From: Mesostigma viride
Taxonomy: Eukaryota; Streptophyta; Mesostigmatophyceae; Mesostigmatales; Mesostigmataceae
Direction: 5' to 3'
DNA length: 64,000 nucleotides
Assembly: GCA_009746045.1 (NCBI GenBank)
Contig: RPFO01000412.1
Coordinates: 472,992 to 536,991, forward strand
Shown here: positions 49,333-61,100 of the stretch, in pieces
How the letters are laid out: every line of letters begins with the position of its first letter
Position numbering within the stretch: position 1 is the stretch's first letter
The notes under the pieces: model-generated
Seen by the model: the letters and a program-made list of their open reading frames with translations, nothing else
What the model was told of the DNA's origin: nothing
The model's database searches: none
Position numbers and translations under genes: made by a program

Positions 49333-49949
49333 TATTTATTTCCACGCCATTGTCCGCCAGCTTCGACTTATCCGTGCACGCTTGCGATCCAGGAAAACAA
49401 TCTTCCTTTAATGCCCCATCGTTCCCATCGTGATTGAAGAGTTGTGATGCCGTTTTCCAATTAACGCCGGCCATCAGTAAACTCAGCAGCTCTCAGTTTG
49501 CTCGGTGCCAAAATATAGTTCCGCTTTCAATAGCTTTCAATAATTAAGGATAAGAGGCCATTCTGTGCCCCCCCATTTTGTGTCTACGCAGGCGTGTCGA
49601 TCGAAACCTTCTGGAATAATGCTGACGTCCATGGCAAGCCGTGAACCTTCCGGCCGGAGTCCGGGCACCCGGTTATCAAGGCGTATCCGGCGGTCCGGGC
49701 GCGGTCCGCAACACGAGTAGCCACGCTCACGCCAGCTGCTACAGCTCAGTCAGACAGTCAGCCAATCAGTTAACTGAACAGTCATTAGTTCAGCCCTGGT
49801 TCACGCATAATTATTGGGTTTCTTTGAAGTTGGCCAAGGTCCGTCGCCCATGCGGCCGCCGGCTGTTGAGTTGAGTTGAGTTAGTGAGTTTAATCTCGCG
49901 CCGGTGTACCGACATTAAAAAACAAATAAATTAAATTATAACATTCCTC
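49333..49949. other. upstream region of the MFS gene
   Basis: There is no recognisable gene. It holds the presumed promoter and 5' leader of the MFS gene, plus short GTTGA repeats near 49870. The truncated LINE copy lies beyond it. Confidence 0.45.
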
Positions 49950-49960
49950 CGTTGGGAGAT

Positions 49961-50384
49961 TAATTAATTAATAGACACGTGACTGCGTCACGTGAGCATA
50001 AGTCCTCAGTGGGAGGGGAACATGGGATGGAATCGATGGTATAAGCTATCTAGGTCCTAGTTACAGGGGTGTGGGCACCGCGGCCCGAATCGCTATGAAT
50101 GCCATACTTGGTCACACGCGGAGCCCCCACAGGCTTGGGGGTGGTCTCCTTCATCACTACTTGCCATCTATCCTTGCGCACCATCTGCCTCCATATTACA
50201 GACAAACCAGGAGGCTGCCCGGGGGTGAGCCCGTCACGTCTTGTGTAGCACATGTCCATGCCTAGTCTATCACGAAATGTCCACGGGTGGCGGCCCTGCC
50301 GCGCGCGGCCGGGGGCACGCCAGGTTAGGACACATCGCCCAGGCTGGGCGGGCTTGGTGCCAGCTAGTCTATCTGATCATCACT
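49961..50384 (-). mobile_element. 5'-truncated LINE copy with 11 bp target duplication
   Basis: It is an inverted copy of the 3' end of the LINE at 1-13184. CGTTGGGAGAT occurs at both flanks (49950-49960 and 50385-50395), the target duplication of target-primed reverse transcription. The last 69 residues of ORF2 are identical to the other copy. Here the frame upstream is intact (GRCVLTWRAPGRARQG), showing that the left copy gained 2 bases there. Confidence 0.9.
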
Positions 50385-50395
50385 CGTTGGGAGAT

Positions 50396-51520
50396 CATGT
50401 AGCACATATTCCATGATGGATGGGTGGAGTGGAGGAAGCCGCGTAATCGAACTAACCTAACTCTAAGCTATCTAGTCTAGAAAATCCTAACTACACTACT
50501 CATCAAAACGCCTCCTCTTGGGGGGAGAGGGCTTGCCCACAGGGTCGGGCGTGTGAGCCTTGACAATCTAGCTTCTGCCACCGCGTCTTGTCCTGCATGG
50601 CAGTCCAAAGACGGGAGAGAGAGTGGATGCGGTGGTACCGACATGCCGGTTTATTAATAGTGGCCGGATCCATAGACTGGCCCTGCCTTATACCGGGGTG
50701 GCAAACAATGTGAGAGTACGTGACCCCTACATAAGCTAGTCCTAACCACCCGCGCGACGCGTCGTTGTCGGGCCTAAGCTTTTACTTCAGAACCAAGTAC
50801 CAACGAGTTGAAACATCAAAGCAGCTACAAACCGTACAACAGGATTGCCCCCAAGGGGCCAGTGAAACGTTGGATTCTCCAATTGCTGGTCGCTGGGAGC
50901 GCGCCATGTCAACACGCATGTTATGCCGACCTACCTTATTAGTACTGTCATGCGGGCTGTGCGCCAGCCAGAAGGGAAAACCTGCCGTCTGCCGTGATAG
51001 GGCCCATCACGGGAAAAACCTTGCTGCGGGGTTACTCAATGGGGTGGGCCTTGGGTAAGGCTTGGTCAAAGGGGTAACATGGAGGGCTGGGATCGATTCC
51101 CCGGTGGCCAGACTGGCCGGCCCGAGCCTGGCGCCAGATTGCCGCATTAGATCGATCTAGAACCACCAATCAATCATTGTTCTAGTTGACTTTGTCCAAA
51201 TGGTCGTCCACAGGAGCCGGTCGTCCGAGAAGCGTTGCCGGGGGGAGGGCGCCGGGAGATGCGGGGGGCGCTATGTAAAGGACATATCTCCCAGGCTAGG
51301 CGGGTTTGGTGCCAGCTAGTCTATCATATGTGTCTACCTGACAAAACTCTTGACAAAAGATTTGACAATTACATGCTCTGGAGGAAGGGTGCACATGCCA
51401 ATGAGACAACCAATGCAGGCCCAAAACTGTAAAAAGCCGAGGACTCTGACCATCACATCTCTGCCCCCAGAAGGAGACCCTGCCCCCACATCGCTCAAGC
51501 TTGCTCTCCCACTAGCCAAC
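50396..51520. other. intergenic region with an older LINE fragment
   Basis: Most of it is unrecognised. About 51180-51335 is a diverged inverted relative of the LINE 3' region (shared GGTGCCAGCTAGTCTATC and flanking blocks). No gene is supported. Confidence 0.5.
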
Positions 51521-52024
51521 TGCGTGTCTTGTAAGGTTGTCGGTTGTCCCATCGATGAAACTGCACGTTATGGGCATGCGTGTCTTGTAAGGTTGTCGCT
51601 TGTCCCATTGACGAAACTGCACGTTATGGGCATGCGTGTCTTGTAAGGTTGTCGGTTGTCCCATTGACGAAACTGCACGTTATGGGCATGCGTGTCTTGT
51701 AAGGTTGTCGGTTGTCCCATTGATGAAACTGCACGTTATGGGCATGCGTGTCTTGTAAGGTTGTCGCTTGTCCCATTGACGAAACTGCACGTTATGGGCA
51801 TGCGTGTCTTGTAAGGTTGTCGGTTGTCCCATTGACGAAACTGCACGTTATGGGCATGCGTGTCTTGTAAGGTTGTCGGTTGTCCCATTGATGAAACTGC
51901 ACGTTATGGGCATGCGTGTCTTGTAAGGTTGTCGGTTGTCCCATTGATGAAACTGCACGTTATGGGCATGCGTGTCTTGTAAGGTTGTCGGTTGTCCCAT
52001 TGACGAAACTGCACTTTATGGGCA
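51521..52024. repeat. nine-copy 56 bp tandem array
   Basis: The unit TGCGTGTCTTGTAAGGTTGT... (56 bp) repeats nine times over exactly 504 bp, with only scattered substitutions (CGGTTG/CGCTTG, GACGAAA/GATGAAA). It lies 158 bp beyond the CPSF160 stop codon. Confidence 0.95.
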
Positions 52025-52110
52025 TTAATTAAATAATTAATTAATAGACACGTGACTGCACGTTATGGTCATGCTGTCCGGAAAGTAACTACTTGACATG
52101 CGACTGCGTC
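52025..52110. mobile_element. LINE 3'-end remnant next to the tandem array
   Basis: The ATTAATTAA tract and TAATAGACACGTGACTG are the inverted LINE 3' terminus. A second CGACTGCGTCACGT copy follows near 52100. The pieces are scrambled with the tandem unit (CACGTTATGG). Confidence 0.6.
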
Positions 52111-52181
52111 ACGTCCAGAAAGGAGGCTTCCCAGTTTGCAGGAATGCTACCTCCAAAGCGCAGGGCACATCATGCTCGACT

Positions 52182-55100
52182 TCACAGGAATGCTGACGCA
52201 ATGGCCAGGTCCCTCAAATTGATGAGCACCTGCTCCCTGGTGGTCCCTGCGAAGCTCGCGATGGCGCGCTGCTGAGTCACGCTGAGGCTCTTGAACCTGG
52301 CACACATTCCCACATATCACCCAAATCCACAAGAGAATGTGCCGCAAAAGAGCGCAAGGCTGCCCATTTCAGTTTTATATGTCGTACATACACCCCGTAT
52401 ATTGCAAACACAAATTTAGCATTTTCTACAACCATGCTAGCATGTTATTCCAGTAAATAAGCGTGCAAACAAGTGCTCAACAACAAGTGTTTAAGCGTGT
52501 GCTTTGGACATGGCATGACGGCAAGTCCCATCTAAACTCAGCAGTGTGTTCCCCTTAAGCACAAGTAGGCAGGCAGGTATGCTGAGTCTGATTCCTATGC
52601 AGCCTTGCATCGATCAATGACACGGCAAGCGAGAACTATAATTACCCAAGGCTTGCGTAGCTGTTGCTTTAAATGAGTTAAGCCATCAAAACACGCGACT
52701 TCATCACACATTTTTGCGCGACAACTGCAGTAGCAGGCATGAAAAGGCCAAGCGGCCATCTGAGGTTCATGCAGAGCCAGGGTTTCCATCCATCCATGCT
52801 CGCACATTGTTCGCATGCACACACACGCAAGCACTTCCTTTGCCGCAGATAAGTCCATGTAGGAGTACATGCTAGCGTACGGACTGATTTGCCGCACTCT
52901 CTGAGCTTACATCCACATGAAAAAATGAAAACGGAAAAAAAACGGTGTCGCGGTCCACCCAGGGGGGTGCTGAGGACACATGCCAGGTGCGACCTTAATT
53001 GGAGAGTTACAGTGGAGATGGACATGTACTCTGAACTAGAGGAATACTCCGAGGTAACAACCACATCACAAGTGACCCCTTCAAGTTCCCAGCACCTCCT
53101 TATATAAAAAAGTCCCATAGCCCAGAGGATTTTATTGTATCATCTGCCGTTTAGATATCGTTCGTACGTGTACTTTGTTGCATGTGAACATTGCACAAGA
53201 CGCACCGTCCCACACACAAACATCACAACAAACATCCCCCCACCGGTGCGTGGGGCCCCAACGCACATCTGCAGCAGCTGCCCGTCCACGATGTTGTCGG
53301 GCGCCGGCACACGCGGTGACTGCAGCGTCTTGAACTGTCGGAACGAGCGCGGGTTGAGCCCCGCCGTGTGAGGTATGGACGTGACTAGCCGGCGGCCGAG
53401 CGTCTGCACACGGGGTGGCAAGCGGGGTTTGGAAGGAGCAAGGTTTTGAGCAAGATTACCAACAAGGTTTGTAACCCATTACGAGTAAAGACTTGAGAAG
53501 GTTAATATGTCAAGCATGGCAGCGTTGGAATGGCAGTTCACGCAAATGAGGCAACAGTGGACGAGGTACGGACATAAGTGACAATGATGCATGTGTGGTA
53601 AGTGGGCACGCGACAAACGAATATGGGGCACCAACCCCCAGGCAGTTTCAGTGAGTCGAGTGTTGCAAGTGGTCAAGCTGTACCTAATGCTAACAATAAT
53701 GCTGACGGTAACGCTGACCATAATGCTAACAATAGATTTTGCACTTGCACCATGAGCAGTTTTCTTGGACGTTTGAAAACATGGCATGGCTAACGTAATG
53801 CCTGACTAGCTAGACATTTTCGGTGGTTTTCCATTCGCGGGTATTTCCTCGTAAATGGTGGGAGAACGGTTGCAGCAACGGTGCTCACCACTAGACACTC
53901 CCGGCCAGTTCGGCTCGAAACGCACGCTCCTCGATCGATCAAGCAAGCTGTTTCCGGCCCCAACGTCTAGTTCATCTAGTCGCTCTTCACGTACTAGTAA
54001 GCCAGCCATAATTTCAACGAACAGGGCTACACATTTCGATCTCCATTCATATCCATTATCCTGAACGACTTGACAACGTGGATAAGATAACGGCAGGCTC
54101 GAGCTACCATGGTTCGGATTCTCCCGATTTCTGGCCTGCGCTGGTCGTCTCATTGATTATGCTAACAATAAGTCTAACAATAATGCTAGCAATGACGCTA
54201 ACAATAACCTACTAAAAATAACGCTAACACGGCGAATGTTGCGAAAGCTGGGGTATGAAATACGCTATATTCCCAGACAAAGTACGATGTCCTTCCAGAC
54301 TCCCAAGCAGAAACAGGCCCAGATCTTGAGGATCTGTATGACCATGAGATAAATGTCACTACAAAGCCAAGTGTAGACAATTTAACAAGTAAAGTTTTTC
54401 TAGCTGCGGTTATATATAACAGAAATTTAAACGAGCCATTGCTGCCAAAGTACTAGTTCACAATAGACTATAACATCAAAAGACAACTTTGACATTCAAA
54501 AGGGCAAAGGTGCAAAAGAGTGCCACAGCCAGAGTAACTATGACAAATTATGAGGTTGTGGCAGCCCAGAAAATGCGTGCCACCACTTGTGCAAAAATGA
54601 TGTGCACGAAAGGTCTGCAGGGAAGTCTCAACGCCTCGAGCTGCGTTCCGTATGGTAAGGTTGTACTATGCCTCTGAGCCGTGAGCATCAGCAAGTATAG
54701 GCAAAAGAAACAACCTGCTTCCCTAGAATGGAAGCCCACCTTTTATAGCAACCACCTGTCCAGCCAACCCCTACGTGGGTGGCTGGGGTACAGGTGCCAG
54801 CACAAAAAATATTTTTTTGAAAATTATTTTAAGATCACCAAGCTCCCAAGAAGACCAGCATTTGATTGAATACAATAAGTGGAGCCCTGCCACAAATGCA
54901 GCAGTTAACAGTGGCCTTAAGGTTTCTCAATCCGCACGTGGAAGCAAGAAGCCTCCAGGGAGGGAGGGGAAAGAAACAATTGCGGATCACTGCCTGCCTA
55001 GCTTGCTTAAGGCATGGTCGGCGACACACAAGCTGACATCATCCTAAATCAAGTAACACCGGCCTGCGTCACACGCCGGCCTGAACAGTGCTGAAAACGC

Positions 55101-58100
55101 CACTACAAACAAAGTGGCCACGCACCCCCAGGCTAGTGCGTTAACAGTACAGGTAGTTGTACAAGGTTCCCAAGACTGACAAAAATAAAACTCACCCATC
55201 GACCCCTTGGGCCGGTCCGAATCCACTATACAATAATTAATCACGACTCACAAAAGAACCCAAATCAGTCAAAGATTCGTTAAGCAACCAGCCGACCCTA
55301 CAGGTCCCCACCTAACCTCAGCTGGTGCAACCAAATATGAATCTTTGCAAGTAAGTCGTATAAAACCTACAATTAATTTTCTCGGACCTCTAATTAATAG
55401 CCACCGACCCTTATAAACAACCGGGTCATCCAAGGAAAATTCAGGCGAACACGAAACCCTTTGTACAGATCAAATTAGTCAGCCCATGTCGCAGACAGCC
55501 TTCCACATGCAGGCCAAGGCATAGCGGCCCTATCTTTCCCGCATGCGTTAATTAAACTATATTCAGAGAAAACCGATTTTCTTTTTGTGCTATACGGCGT
55601 TGCATTCTCCAGTCAGCAGGTTAGTCATAGATAAAATGAGCATAGCTAACCGAATCAACGCAAATCCAAGCATTAACAAAAGGAATTCAAAAAGTCACAT
55701 ATCCAACGCATACTACTATGTGCTTACCTGCAGGCGGCGGAAGGTCAGCTCATCGATCGGCGCCAGGCAGCCGATGCCACCGTCCAAGTTGGGCATGAGC
55801 GAAGCAAACCGCAGTGTCTTGCCGCCACTGTGTGTTTGGGGGGGAGGGATGGGACGTGACGAGGACAGGCGCCATAAAAAATGCAGCCTCGCAGCCTCAT
55901 CACTCTGGCATTGAAGACTTTGGCGAGGAAGCGGGTAGTTACATACACATCGCGTTCATCGTGCCTCGCCACTTGTTGTGGCGCCATAAAGCCAAGAGTC
56001 TGAATACTAGTAGAAAAATAAACTGCTACCGCACACACCCAAGGTTAGAAGGATGCTGCGTGGATCCTTAAACCCAGCAGCAGGTTCGTCCCATTCCCCC
56101 CTGCCCCCTTGAAAAAGAATGCCGATATATTGTTAGATGGTTATAACAGCCGCACAATTCAACACTCCCCCCAGTAGGGGGCATGTCCTCCCCACGAGCC
56201 CACAAGGATACCTGTATCCAGCATTAAGGCTTATCATCACTGCCACACGCACAGGTAACAGCCTCATTCTCTTCCCCCCCAGCATACCCTTGAAAAAGGA
56301 TGCCGTTAGCCGATATACACAAAGATGCAGCAACACAACCCGTACCCTGGCACGGAGTGATCTTTCCCAGCTACCCCGGGCATGCCTATAAGCAATCATA
56401 TACATACATTACACGACTGCTTTGGCACCGTGGCAGCAGGTTCATCTTCCCAACACCCCCGAATATACGCCTGTATAATATATATATGAGATATGCCCAT
56501 CTCACCTCCGTAATCTATCATTCTCACTGAGTATATATGAGATGCCTATGATATATATAAAGGAAAAATAAGGCTGTACAGACATATAGCACCGTCCCCA
56601 GCAGCAGGTTCACCTTGCGGATCTGCTTCTGCAAATATGGAATAGATCGACACACTAAGTCGTATATAGAAGAGACTATTGCTCTCGCACCCACCCCGGC
56701 AGCGGGTTCATCTTCATGCGGATCTGCTTCTGCACGCATGCGCCGACATGGAACTCTGCGTGGGGAAGCAGCCGCGCGCCCTTGAGGCTGTCCACCGCCG
56801 TCACACTGTAGGCGAGCAGCTGTGCGGGGTGATAGAGGGACAAAGCATGCGCAGTGTGTGTAGCCTTGCACCCATCAGCCGTCATGCCGTTGTGCACGTT
56901 GATAGGGCATGGACGCGTATAGATGCCAGTAATCATGTGAGCGCCACGGGGTGACGCCATGACGAGTTGCGTTGACGCGGAGACAGAAGTGGCGTGGTGA
57001 TAACACATGCAATGGCAACGCAACTGTGATAACACATGTAATGGCAACACCGTGGTGACTATACATACGCTGTATAGGCCCATAAGATGGCATCGCAGGT
57101 GCATGCCGGGCGTAGTCTCACCGTCACGTTCCTCATGCTGTCGCACGCCACAATGGTCAGCGCGGTGCCGTCGATCAGCACCTCGGCCGAGTACACATCC
57201 TGCGGCAGTGGCGGTCGCAGAATAAATAGGGGAAACGAGGATATAATAAAAACCTTGTCACCTTTAGTAGTATATGATTAGGGTTTATAACTGGTGTGAA
57301 AGCATATGGCCTCCATGTGTGTGTATCTACTCATAGCACGGGCCATGAGCACCAGGGCGATGAGAGCACCTCTTCTTTGCCACGTGACAGCTGGTGGCAG
57401 CGGAAGAGTATATAATAGAAGTAGCAGTTGTGTGGTATCTGGGTGGCTACCCCAATCGTACGTACGGTGGCACGAGGCACGAGGTAGTGTCTGCTGTGCT
57501 TGTGGCATATCCATGAGACAGCCAGCGCAGACCAGAAATCGGGAGAGCAAGCCCCGCCTGGGGACCCTTGTGGCGTATGCACATAGGGGAACATGTCTCC
57601 CGGTGGCGGTGGAGGATCCGGCTTCCCCGAGGCAGTCCGAACAACCCCCCTCCCTTGTGCGCCAGCCGGTGGCGGAGCCGGTTCCCCCACGGGGAACCGA
57701 ACAACCCTCTCCACCGGCGGCTGCGCCAGCAGCACCCACTGTTGGAGCAGCCATGGCTGCGGCAATGCGGTAGGAAAACCAACCCCCAGGAGGCACCGGC
57801 CCCGCGCCGGCCCCTGGGGCTTCCTCGCCCCCACAGCCTGGACCACCGACGACCACCATCCGGGAGCTTATGCCCCGGCATACGGCGTCGGTGGCTCCTG
57901 ACGGAACGATAACATTTCGTCCCGCCATATCCAATCTCAACATCCCGTTCGCACAAGGACATAACCTCATCGAACTCCAGTTCGGGAAGCCGTCCAACCT
58001 TCCTAAAAAGAAGGATATGGAGAGCGTCAAGCTCACTCGGGTGCTGCGCACGCCCATCGCCCCCATCGCCGGACAACCCATGTCCGACGATGAGGTGTTG

Positions 58101-61100
58101 GACACCACCAGCCTCCCCGACGGTGAGCAAGACATCGTCCTCACCCCAGCGCTCCTGGCAGTGGAACAGGTTGCGCTGGTGGCCAATGAGGAACGTCGCG
58201 CGCGTCAGCGTGACAGGGAGGTCCACCGTGAGGCGGCCTTCCGTCTCGCTGAAAAGCCCTGAGTGGCTGCCAGCGGGGGGGCCTCCTCGGGCACCACCCC
58301 ATGTTTGGCCAAGATGGCATCCGTCACCCTGCTTTGGGTGATGGAGTCCATGGCCTTGAAGTGCGCTGACCGCGCTAAGGCGGCCAGGTCTTGGCCATCA
58401 GCATATTCAAGCTCATAGTCTGGATGTTTAAGGATGTCACGTAACCGCTCGGTTGCCTCGCGGTACGCAGCTGCCATCGCCTGGTGCCTGGCCAGGCGAC
58501 GTGCAGCTTGCTCTTCTATCCGTTGCCGCTTTTCAGCAAGACGGAAGGCCGCCTCACGGCGGACCTCCCTGTCACGCTGACGCGCGCGACGTTCCTCATT
58601 GGCCACCAGCGCAACCTGTTCCACTGCCAGGAGCGCTGGGGTGAGGACGATGTCTTGCTCCCCGTCTGGGAGGCTGGCGGTGTCCGACACCTCATCGTCG
58701 GACATGGGTTGTCCGGCGATGGGGGCGACGGGCCCGCGCAGCACCCGAGTGAGCTTGACGCTTTCCATATCCTTCTTTTTACGAAGGTTGGACGGCTTCC
58801 CGAACTGGAGTTCGATGAGGTTATGTCCTTGTGCGAACGGGATGTTGAGATTGGATATGGCGGGACGAAATGTTATCGTTCCGTCAGGAGCCACCGACGC
58901 TGTATGCCGGGGCATAAGCTCCCGGATGGTGGTCGTCGGTGGTCCAGGCTGTGGGGGCGAGGAAGCCCCAGGGGCCGGCGCGGGGCCGGTGCCTCCTGGG
59001 GGGTTGTTTTCCTGCCGCATTGCCGCAGCCATGGCTGCTCCAGCAGTGGGTGCTGCTGGCGCAGCCGCCGGGGGAGAGGGTTGTTCGGTTCCCCGTGGGG
59101 GAACCGGCTCCGCCACCGGCTGGCGCACAGGGGAGGGGGGTTGTTCGGACTGCCTCGAGCAGCCGGACCCTCCACCTGGCTGTTATTGTCATTGTTGTTG
59201 TTGTTCTTCTTTTGTTTCTTTTTCTTTTTCGAGATAGCCGCATCACCAGCCGGCTTCTTGTTTTCCTCAGGCATCCTCCTATCCTGCCCATTCTCATCAT
59301 CATCGTATGTCAGCTTCTTCACGATCTTATCGATAGCCATTGGAAGGTTTGTAAAATTCAAGTTAGGAATGATAATGCACGAATGCGGTAAAGTTGCTTG
59401 CTTGAGAGCACAGAATATGGTTGGCAATGAATTGCTTGCTCATTAGAAAATAGGTTTACCCTTTATCAACGTTCCTCTCACTGGCCGCGCCGCCAGTGAC
59501 CGTTGGGCTATGCAGATAGGACTGCTAGTCGAGTCACATACATTTCCCTAGATAGGTACGTTGGTACTTTGGGTAACGGGGTACGTGACAGATGTCAGTA
59601 CCCATTAGACGTAGTGTCCTGCCATTGGACGGTACTAGAGTATCCTAGATAGGGAAATACTGCAGAGTGGATTGATCTGTGATCACACGATGCGGTGACT
59701 AGACTGCTACCTGTCATCGTGCGGCCTCGGGCCAACGGTCTGCACCCAACGGTCACTGGCGGCGCGGCCACTGAGAGGAACGTTGATAAAGGGTAAACCT
59801 ATTTTCTAATGAGCGAGCAATTCATTGCCAACCATATTCTGTGCTCTCAAGCAAGCAACTTTACCGCGTTCGTGCATTATCATTCCTAAATGTGGCTGTA
59901 GCAGAGAATGGACCACAAGGGGGGGGAATACACGGTATAGAGTGCTGGGGTGGAATGCACCGAATCGAGTGATGCAGCGTACAGCGGTAGCTGGTACGGT
60001 CGAACAAGAGAAGAGCGCGCGTGCTGTGGTGGCATATGCAGATTGTTTAAGAGAAATTAGGATGGAGTAGACGTCTTGAGCTGGTTTCAGCTACCACAAC
60101 GTAACATGAGCTGTCCTAGGGTGGCCACCGCGGGCATAAACCATAAGGGGGCCTGACCAACAGCAGAAGTAGGTTTGGCAGGGTCAGAATACGGATGGGG
60201 AATAACGACGGGGCACCATAATCACTGTACAAGGTGGTATAAAACTAGTACTGCTATATATAGTGCGGTCGGATAACTGGATCCAAAGTGTACCATGACA
60301 GGGGATGCAACAAGGGGATAGCACACTCACGGACATGCAGGGATGGGTCCTAGAGGGAGACTTTCAGGGGGAGGGGGCATGTGGCCACACATTGGTCTAA
60401 GTGGCTCCTTCCTGACAAGGCCCCTACATCTGCTTCGTGCCTCCTCTACTAACAGTATAATACTAATGCGGTGGTTGTATGGTATTAACATCGCGGTTAT
60501 ATGGTTTTAACAAGGTGGTTATATGGTATTAACATGGCAGTTGCCTGGCAAACTGCCCAGCCAGAGCATCCACGCGGATTGCAACCAGGGTGACCAGAAC
60601 GCGCTGGGATTACCACGAATAAATTAATAATAATAAAAAATCGAATACTACTAAATAATCATGATAAATCGAATAAAGGACAATAGTGAATTGAATAAAT
60701 AATAATAACAAATTTGGGAGCATTGCCAAGAAATAATAATAATACATCAAATAAATAATAAAAATACATTAACAATACATATGGGGGTATCGCGAATAAA
60801 CCGGGATGAGAGGGGGCAAAGAGCCGGCAGAAGGGTCAGATCCCAAAGTTCCGGCGCATTTGTTGAAGGGTCAGTTCTGGTGCAGTCCTTAAACTAGCCA
60901 AGGGTGAGGTGACGGCCGCACGCACCATTTTGCCAAAGTCCTTGGACAGTTGCAGCAGCTGCTTCTCCGCTGGGTTCCACCTGCAGAGGGGGTTGCCGTG
61001 AAGCAAGCAGCACAAGGGGGGCCGCCACGCGAGGACAATGTCGTTAATAATTGTCCACACAGGAGGTGGAAAACCTTGTGGCCTAGAAAGGCAGGCTAAG

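Noticed and set aside
51075-51130. Possible tRNA or SINE B-box (GGATCGATTCCCC)
   Set aside because: Only the B-box-like core is present; no arms or A-box could be found.
57278-58226. Minus-strand ORFs of 259-302 residues in the left arm of the inverted duplication
   Set aside because: They are antisense to the conserved coding block, which reads on the plus strand in this arm.
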